From the NCBI GenBank assembly GCA_002449595.1, contig DJXE01000090.1, positions 1 through 10,285 of the forward strand: 10,285 bases of DNA, read 5' to 3'. Within the stretch, counting starts at the first letter, position 1. The number at the start of each line of letters is the position of its first letter. Position numbers and translations under genes: made by a program. The notes beneath the pieces are model-generated. The model made no database searches, was not told where the DNA came from, and saw only the letters and a program-made list of their open reading frames with translations. Positions 5,830 to 10,285 of the stretch are shown here, one piece after another. The DNA comes from Lachnospiraceae bacterium UBA7012. Lineage in GTDB: Bacteria > Bacillota > Clostridia > Lachnospirales > Lachnospiraceae.

Positions 5830-5874
5830 CAGTGGCGTTTGTTTCAGAATTCAGAAGAAGCAGGAGGATGCAGA

Positions 5875-6903
5875 ATGTCCAACGTAAAAATTGTTCCGGG
5901 GACCGGCGGCAATCAGTACGTCCCGTATGACGCCCGCACAGGCAACGAGTCGATCGTTTACTTTACAAGGGATATCTCTCCCGAAGGCATCCGGAAGATC
6001 TATCAGAGAGTCAAAGCGAACCTGGTCGGCAAGATCGCGGTCAAGTGCCACACCGGCGAGCCGATGGGCCCCAATATCATTCCGCCCGCATGGGTAAAAG
6101 AGTTCTTTGAGAACGAGATCCAGGACGGCGCGATCGTAGAGACCAACACCTACTACGACGGCGACCGCTTCACCACCGAGCAGCACAGGGAGACCCTGAA
6201 GAAGAACGGCTGGGACAAGTGGACCACGGTCGACATCATGGATGAGGACGGCGTGGACAACTATCCCGTCGAGGGCGGCAGATGGTTCGAGACCATCGGC
6301 GTCGGCAGCCACATGAAGAACTATGATTCCCTGCTCGCGCTGACCCACTTCAAGGGCCATGTCCAGGGCGGCTTCGGCGGCTCCAACAAGAACATCGGCA
6401 TCGGCTGCGCGGACGGCCGCGTCGGCAAGGCGCAGATCCACTCCCATGACGCAAACGCGTCCGGCAAGTTCGTTTTCGATACCCTCGAAGAGGAACTGAT
6501 GGAGAAGATCTCCGAGTCCACGAAGGGAACGATCGGCCACTTCGGCAAGCACGTCAGCTACATCAACGTGATGCGCAACATGTCCGTCTCCTGCGACTGC
6601 GAAGGCATCGGCGCACAGCCGGTCGTCACGCCTGACGTAGGCATCCTCGCCTCCCTTGATATCCTGGCGATCGACAGCGCCTGCGTCGACATCGTGTACT
6701 CGCTGGCTGACAAGGACAACAAGGACCTCATCGAGCGCATGACTTCCAGGCACGGCCTGCGCCAGCTCTCCTACATGAAGGAGATGGGCATGGGCAACGA
6801 CAAGTACGTCCTGATCGACATCGACAACGGCGACGTCCGCATCGACGCTGCGAAGGCGGCGGAAGCGGCGCATCCGTTCGCGGGCTCGAACCAGTACGAC
6901 TAA
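5875..6903 (+). CDS. DUF362 domain-containing protein
   Basis: The protein has 342 residues, the length of a stand-alone DUF362 domain without an added ferredoxin domain. Family hallmarks by recognition are VYFTRDISPEGI (28-39), KIAVKCHTGEP (53-63), the PVEGG segment (131-135), HFKGHVQGGFGGSNKNIGIG (158-177) and SVSCDCEG (237-244, C240 and C242). The reaction of the family is unknown to me. Conserved Cys, His and Asp residues suggest a metal or Fe-S site, but that is inference. No signal peptide or membrane segment is visible, so it is probably cytosolic. The ATG at 5875 follows a perfect AGGAGG at 7 nt; a longer in-frame start at 5839 lacks such a site and adds 12 unconserved residues. It is transcribed alone, with its own promoter, leader and terminator, divergently from the polyol operon. 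An auxiliary role in that pathway is possible but not shown. Confidence 0.88.
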   Translation: MSNVKIVPGTGGNQYVPYDARTGNESIVYFTRDISPEGIRKIYQRVKANLVGKIAVKCHTGEPMGPNIIPPAWVKEFFENEIQDGAIVETNTYYDGDRFTTEQHRETLKKNGWDKWTTVDIMDEDGVDNYPVEGGRWFETIGVGSHMKNYDSLLALTHFKGHVQGGFGGSNKNIGIGCADGRVGKAQIHSHDANASGKFVFDTLEEELMEKISESTKGTIGHFGKHVSYINVMRNMSVSCDCEGIGAQPVVTPDVGILASLDILAIDSACVDIVYSLADKDNKDLIERMTSRHGLRQLSYMKEMGMGNDKYVLIDIDNGDVRIDAAKAAEAAHPFAGSNQYD

Positions 6904-6984
6904 GCTGACGGAAGGGCGGATCTGATCTGACAGGACCCGAATCGCGAGCCGGCAGTTTATCAGGCATTCATGAGATTTAAGAAA

Positions 6985-7024
6985 GGACCGGACCAGGGGC
7001 AGCACCCGGGCCCGGTCCCTTTTT
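6985..7024 (+). terminator. Intrinsic terminator of the DUF362 gene
   Basis: GGACCGG (6985-6991) pairs with CCGGTCC (7012-7018). The stem continues inward through CC/GG and GGG/CCC with single mismatches, and is followed by five T residues (7020-7024). It lies about 80 nt past the stop codon and separates the DUF362 unit from the rpiB unit. Confidence 0.85.
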
Positions 7025-7028
7025 GGAC

Positions 7029-7057
7029 TTGACCCGCCTGATGCGGGAAGATAACAT
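7029..7057 (+). promoter_or_regulatory. Promoter of rpiB-rpe-GH3
   Basis: TTGACC (7029-7034, 5/6) is followed after exactly 17 bp by TAACAT (7052-7057, 4/6). The spacer contains an inverted repeat, CCCGC-CTGAT-GCGGG (7033-7047), which a regulator could bind. The promoter begins immediately after the upstream terminator, and the leader to the rpiB ATG would be about 75 nt. Confidence 0.6.
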
Positions 7058-7075
7058 TTTTAACAGGGATAACAT
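7050..7075 (+). repeat. Direct repeat of GATAACAT at the rpiB promoter
   Basis: GATAACAT occurs at 7050-7057 and again at 7068-7075, 18 bp apart. The first copy contains the proposed -10 box. The second may be a second -10 or a protein-binding copy. The 18-bp spacing is somewhat under two helical turns. Confidence 0.4.
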
Positions 7076-7138
7076 AATCACTTATGGCAGGGCGGCAGAG
7101 GCTGAGGGAGCCGCGCCGGCCCGGACTGGAGGAGTGCA

Positions 7139-7582
7139 ATGATAGCGATCGCAAGCGATCACGGCGGATACCGCCTGAAGGAACTGATCAAAAAGCACCT
7201 CGAGGAGAGAGGGGACGAATACCGGGATTTCGGCTGCCACGGCCTGGATTCCTGCGACTATCCGGATTACGCGGGCCCCGCGGCGCTCGCCGTCGCATCC
7301 GGCGAGTGTGAGAAGGGCATCGTCGTCTGCACGACAGGGATCGGCGTCTCGATCATCGCGAACAAGGTGAAGGGGATCCGCTGCGCGCTCTGCACGGACG
7401 TCACCTGTGCGCGGCTGACGAGGGAGCACAACGACGCGAACGTACTGGCGATCGGCGCCGGCGTCATCGGGGAGAACGTCGCGATGGACGTCGTCGATAC
7501 GTTCCTTGACACGGCGTTTTCCGGACTGGAGAAGCACGCGCGCAGGATCGGCAAGATCGCCGCGATGGAGAGCCATGAATAA
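7139..7582 (+). CDS. rpiB: Ribose-5-phosphate isomerase B (RpiB/LacAB family)
   Basis: The protein has 147 residues, a typical RpiB length. It interconverts ribose 5-phosphate and ribulose 5-phosphate in the cytosol; some family members also act on allose 6-phosphate. Visible motifs are IASDHGGYRLK (4-14, with D7 and H8), YPDYA (41-45), the catalytic cysteine in VVCTTGIG (C64), SIIANKVKGIR (71-81) and REHNDANVLAIGA (95-107, H97). The ATG at 7139 stands 6 nt after GGAGG. It is the first gene of a unit with rpe and the GH3 gene, and its last 8 nt overlap the rpe start. It could instead be an allose-phosphate or galactose-phosphate type isomerase, but a single subunit of this sequence fits RpiB best. 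Confidence 0.93.
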   Translation: MIAIASDHGGYRLKELIKKHLEERGDEYRDFGCHGLDSCDYPDYAGPAALAVASGECEKGIVVCTTGIGVSIIANKVKGIRCALCTDVTCARLTREHNDANVLAIGAGVIGENVAMDVVDTFLDTAFSGLEKHARRIGKIAAMESHE

Positions 7583-8237
7583 GCCGCAGATGGCGCCGTC
7601 CATCCTGGCGGCGGACTTTAACCGGCTCGGGGAGCAGCTCCGGGTCATCGAGGACTGCGGCGTATCGTACCTCCACATCGACGTCATGGACGGGCTGTTC
7701 GTGCCGCAGATCTCCATGGGAATGCCGGTGATCGAGAGCATCCGGAAGGAGTCCGGGATGGTCTTCGACGTGCACCTGATGATCGTGGATCCGATCCGCT
7801 ATATCCAGACGTTTGCCGACTGCGGCGCGGACATCATCACCTTCCACGTCGAGGCGGCGGAGGATCCGGAGACGGTGATCGCCGCGATCCGGAAGGCGGG
7901 GAAGAAAGTCGGAATCTCCGTCAAGCCGGGCACTCCGGTGGAAGCGGTCCGGCAGTATCTCCCGGAGATCGACCAGCTGCTCGTCATGACGGTCGAGCCG
8001 GGCTTCGGCGGACAGAAATACATTCCGGAGATGACGGACAAGATCCGTGCGGCGCGGGAGATGATCCGCGCGTGCGGTGCGGACTGCGACGTTGAGGTCG
8101 ACGGCGGCATCAGGAAGGAAACGATCGGAACGGCGCTGGAGGCGGGCGCGAACTTATTCGTCGCCGGCTCCGCGATCTTCCGCGGGGACCTCAGGGAGAA
8201 CCTCGCGTACTACGAGAAATTTCTCGCACAGGCATAA
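7575..8237 (+). CDS. rpe: Ribulose-phosphate 3-epimerase
   Basis: The protein has 220 residues, the usual length. It interconverts ribulose 5-phosphate and xylulose 5-phosphate in the pentose phosphate pathway. The TIM-barrel catalytic and metal residues are present: S9 in APSILAADF, H34 and D36 in HIDVMDG, H67 in VHLM, the phosphate-binding EPGFGGQ (141-147), D176 in VDGGI and VAGSAIF (196-202). These motifs match Rpe better than allulose-6-phosphate epimerase (AlsE), which lacks the VAGSAIF form. The ATG at 7575 overlaps the end of rpiB by 8 nt, with GGAG inside rpiB 4 nt before it, so the two are probably translationally coupled. An in-frame ATG 15 nt later is less likely. With rpiB it would link xylulose 5-phosphate from a kinase to ribose 5-phosphate. 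Confidence 0.95.
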   Translation: MNKPQMAPSILAADFNRLGEQLRVIEDCGVSYLHIDVMDGLFVPQISMGMPVIESIRKESGMVFDVHLMIVDPIRYIQTFADCGADIITFHVEAAEDPETVIAAIRKAGKKVGISVKPGTPVEAVRQYLPEIDQLLVMTVEPGFGGQKYIPEMTDKIRAAREMIRACGADCDVEVDGGIRKETIGTALEAGANLFVAGSAIFRGDLRENLAYYEKFLAQA

Positions 8238-8240
8238 AAA

Positions 8241-8295
8241 GGCGCAGCAGGCGCCGGATCAAAAGGGGAGCGGCGGCGTGAGTCCGCGCGGCTCC
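8241..8295 (+). other. Two short stem-loops in the rpe-GH3 gap
   Basis: GGCGC-AGCAG-GCGCC (8241-8255) and a longer GGAGC/GCTCC pairing with an inner GCGG/CCGC (8267-8295) lie between the rpe stop and the GH3 ribosome-binding site. Neither is followed by a T-run, so transcription should continue into the GH3 gene. They may only reflect GC-richness. Confidence 0.3.
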
Positions 8296-8311
8296 GGAAC
8301 GGAGAATCACA

Positions 8312-10285
8312 ATGGGAAAATGGCAGAGAGCGTTATACCAGCCGAATCTTCCGCTGTATGAGGGACAGGGAAAAGTGACGGCTTCCCCCGAGCACATCCG
8401 CATCTCGAAGGAAGCGGCCAAGGAGGGCATGGTCCTCTTAAAGAACGAGGGCATCCTGCCCCTGAAGGAAGGCAGCAAGATCGCGCTGTTCGGCAAAGGA
8501 ACGATCGACTACGTAAAAGGCGGCGGCGGAAGCGGCGACGTGACGGTCCCGTACGTCCGGAACATCGCGGAAGGCTTCGCGCAGCTGAGCGGTATCGTCA
8601 GCGTGTTTGAGGAGGGCGTCTCCTTCTACCGCCGCGAGGTGGAGAAGCAGTACGGCGAGGGCATCGCGCCCGGCATGGTGAAGGAGCCGGAGCTGCCGGA
8701 CGAGCTCGTGCGGCGCGCCCGCGTCTTCACGGACACCGCGGTCATCTCCATCAGCCGGTTCTCCGGCGAGGGCTGGGACCGCAAGAGCATCTACGACACC
8801 GCGGAGCAGCACAAGGGCGTCGAGCGCGGCGGCTTCGTGGACCAGCAGAACGCGCTGTTTGAGCGCGGCGACTTCTACCTCTCGAACGCGGAACAGGCCA
8901 TGGTCGAGAAGGTGAAAAATGCTTTTGACAAGGTCATCGTCGTCCTGAACGTGGGAGGTGTCGTCGACACCTCGTGGTTCCGCGGCGAGGAGAAGATCGG
9001 TGCGGCGCTGCTCGCCTGGCAGTCCGGCATGGAGGGCGGCCTCGCGGAGGCGGAGCTCCTCATGGGGATCGGCAATCCCTCCGGCAAGCTCGCGGACACG
9101 TTCGCGGGACACCTGGAGGACTATCCGAGCGCGGACACGTTCTTCGATTCAGATGATTATGTAAATTATTACGAGGACATCTACGTCGGATACCGGTACT
9201 TCGAGACGATCCCGGGTGCGGCTCAGAAAGTCGTCTACCCGTTCGGTTACGGGCTTTCTTATACCACGTTCCGCGTGTCGGAGCCTGCCCTGGAGAAGCA
9301 GGACGGGGCGCATGCGGTCACGGTCTGCGTCACAGTCACAAATACCGGTGCGTATGCGGGCAAAGAAGTCATCCAGGTCTATGTCACTGCGCCGCAGGGC
9401 GTGCTCGGCAAGCCGGCGAAGCAGCTGATCGGATATCGGAAGACGAGGCTTCTTGCGCCCGGCGAGTCCCAGGAAATCGACATCCCTGTATGCCTGGAAG
9501 ACGCGGCTTCCTACGACGATCTCGGGAAGATCCAAAAGTCTGCATGGATCCTGGAAAAGGGCTCTTACACGTTCTTCGTGGGCACGAGCGTCCGGGACGG
9601 CAGATACGCCGCGGAGGCGTATGAGCTGGCGGACGACGTGATCGTGAGGCAGTGCACTGAACTTGCGGCGCCGACCTCGCTCCCGTACCGCCTGCGCGCG
9701 GACGGCTCCAGGGAGGAACTGCCGCAGAGAGAGCCGCATGATACGGATTACAGCGCGCTCGGGAAACAGAAAGAGAACGAGATGGAGTTCCCGATCACCG
9801 CGCAGCGCGCGACGGAGCGCTTCCAGTACATCTTCGCGGAGAAGAAGGAGTTCATCCTGTCCGACGTCTACGAAGGCAATTGCACGATGGAGCAGTTCAT
9901 GGCGCAGCTCACGGACGAGGATCTCGCGTGGCTCGTCGGCGGCCAGCCGAACAAAGGCCCTGCGAACACCTTCGGCATCGGCAACAACCTGAAATTCGGC
10001 ATCCCGAACGCCATGACGGCGGACGGACCGGCGGGCGTCCGCTTCCAGGAGGAGACGGGCCTCACGACGACGGCCTTCCCCTGCGCGACGCTGCTCGCCT
10101 GCACCTTCGATCCGGAGGTGACGTACCGCATCGGACGCACCGGCGCGGAGGAACTCATCGAGAACAACATGTCCGTCTGGCTGACGCCTGCGGTGAATAT
10201 CCACAGGACGCCGCTCTGCGGAAGAAACTTTGAGTACTATTCGGAGGATCCTTTCCTCACCGGCAAGCAGGCCGCCGCGATGGTG
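8312..10285 (+). CDS. Glycoside hydrolase family 3 enzyme, permuted domain order, C-terminus cut by window edge
   Basis: The visible part is 658 codons. The usual GH3 order is reversed. The alpha/beta sandwich domain comes first (about 30-300), with the acid/base motif ISRFSGEGWDR (E153). A fibronectin-III-like domain follows (about 310-425; YPFGYGLSYTTF, GKEVIQVYVTAPQG, LIGYRKTRLLAPGES). The barrel domain begins near 515 (TADGPAGVR around D571, NIHRTPLCGRNFEYYSEDP at 629-646). The nucleophile Asp (SDW motif) should lie beyond the edge. This arrangement is known from Butyrivibrio fibrisolvens and Ruminococcus albus beta-glucosidases. No signal peptide is seen, so it should hydrolyse imported beta-glycosides in the cytoplasm. 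The ATG at 8312 follows GGAG at 7 nt. It lies 74 nt after rpe, probably in the same transcript. Beta-glucosidase is likely; beta-xylosidase or another aryl/steroid glycosidase is possible. Confidence 0.93.
   Translation, partial: MGKWQRALYQPNLPLYEGQGKVTASPEHIRISKEAAKEGMVLLKNEGILPLKEGSKIALFGKGTIDYVKGGGGSGDVTVPYVRNIAEGFAQLSGIVSVFEEGVSFYRREVEKQYGEGIAPGMVKEPELPDELVRRARVFTDTAVISISRFSGEGWDRKSIYDTAEQHKGVERGGFVDQQNALFERGDFYLSNAEQAMVEKVKNAFDKVIVVLNVGGVVDTSWFRGEEKIGAALLAWQSGMEGGLAEAELLMGIGNPSGKLADTFAGHLEDYPSADTFFDSDDYVNYYEDIYVGYRYFETIPGAAQKVVYPFGYGLSYTTFRVSEPALEKQDGAHAVTVCVTVTNTGAYAGKEVIQVYVTAPQGVLGKPAKQLIGYRKTRLLAPGESQEIDIPVCLEDAASYDDLGKIQKSAWILEKGSYTFFVGTSVRDGRYAAEAYELADDVIVRQCTELAAPTSLPYRLRADGSREELPQREPHDTDYSALGKQKENEMEFPITAQRATERFQYIFAEKKEFILSDVYEGNCTMEQFMAQLTDEDLAWLVGGQPNKGPANTFGIGNNLKFGIPNAMTADGPAGVRFQEETGLTTTAFPCATLLACTFDPEVTYRIGRTGAEELIENNMSVWLTPAVNIHRTPLCGRNFEYYSEDPFLTGKQAAAMV

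Noticed and set aside
5851..7005. 384-codon open frame on the minus strand, opposite the DUF362 gene
   Set aside because: The DUF362 frame has family motifs, a perfect AGGAGG and a terminator. The reverse frame has none of these.
7506..7574. Longer start for rpe inside rpiB
   Set aside because: The added residues are Arg/Ser-rich and antedate the conserved APSILAADF start; the ATG at 7575 gives the standard Rpe length.
9149..10204. 351-codon open frame on the minus strand, opposite GH3
   Set aside because: GH3 motifs are continuous on the plus strand across this stretch; the reverse frame has no recognisable domain.
1..10285. CRISPR array, insertion sequence or prophage boundary
   Set aside because: I see no regularly spaced repeats, no transposase or integrase frame, and no paired terminal repeats. 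The only sign of rearrangement is the MscS-like remnant.

Overview
The window looks like a piece of chromosome from a GC-rich, Gram-positive-like anaerobe, most plausibly a Clostridia/Lachnospiraceae-type gut or rumen bacterium. This is an inference. It rests on strong AGGAGG/GGAG ribosome-binding sites, on AT-rich promoters of ordinary sigma-70/sigma-A shape between GC-rich genes, and on a glycoside hydrolase family 3 enzyme with the permuted domain order known from Butyrivibrio and Ruminococcus. There are no tRNA or rRNA genes, no CRISPR array, and no insertion sequence or integrase.

Minus strand (about 1-5600): a polyol/sugar oxidation and phosphorylation block. Transcription runs from about 5600 towards 1. 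It reads a zinc-dependent medium-chain dehydrogenase (4495-5511), an FGGY carbohydrate kinase (2979-4442), a mannitol-dehydrogenase-family protein called MDH2 here (1520-2866), a 60-residue remnant resembling the end of an MscS-type channel (1330-1545), and a second mannitol-dehydrogenase-family protein, MDH1, cut by the left edge (1-1187). MDH1 has its own promoter with a 14-bp perfect palindrome at its expected start of transcription. The first three genes look like an operon, with stem-loops in both gaps.

Divergent control region (5512-5874): AT-rich on the left, with a cluster of TGAAA/TTTCA half-sites in front of the dehydrogenase and a 9-bp inverted repeat between the two promoters. To the right is a plus-strand promoter followed by a leader of about 140 nt with several possible stems.

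Plus strand (5875-10285): a DUF362 protein with its own intrinsic terminator (5875-7024), then a second promoter driving rpiB, rpe (overlapping rpiB by 8 nt) and the permuted GH3 glycosidase, which runs off the right edge.

How it may work together (inference): GH3 has no signal peptide and would cut an imported glycoside in the cytoplasm. The dehydrogenases and the FGGY kinase would interconvert and phosphorylate a polyol or keto-sugar. RpiB and Rpe would feed the resulting pentose phosphates into central metabolism; an allose-type route using RpiB- and Rpe-like enzymes is an alternative. The actual substrate cannot be read from the sequence. Both mannitol-dehydrogenase-like proteins keep the catalytic Lys and Asn but have lost the usual His, and the DUF362 protein has no assigned reaction, so this may be a non-standard sugar pathway.
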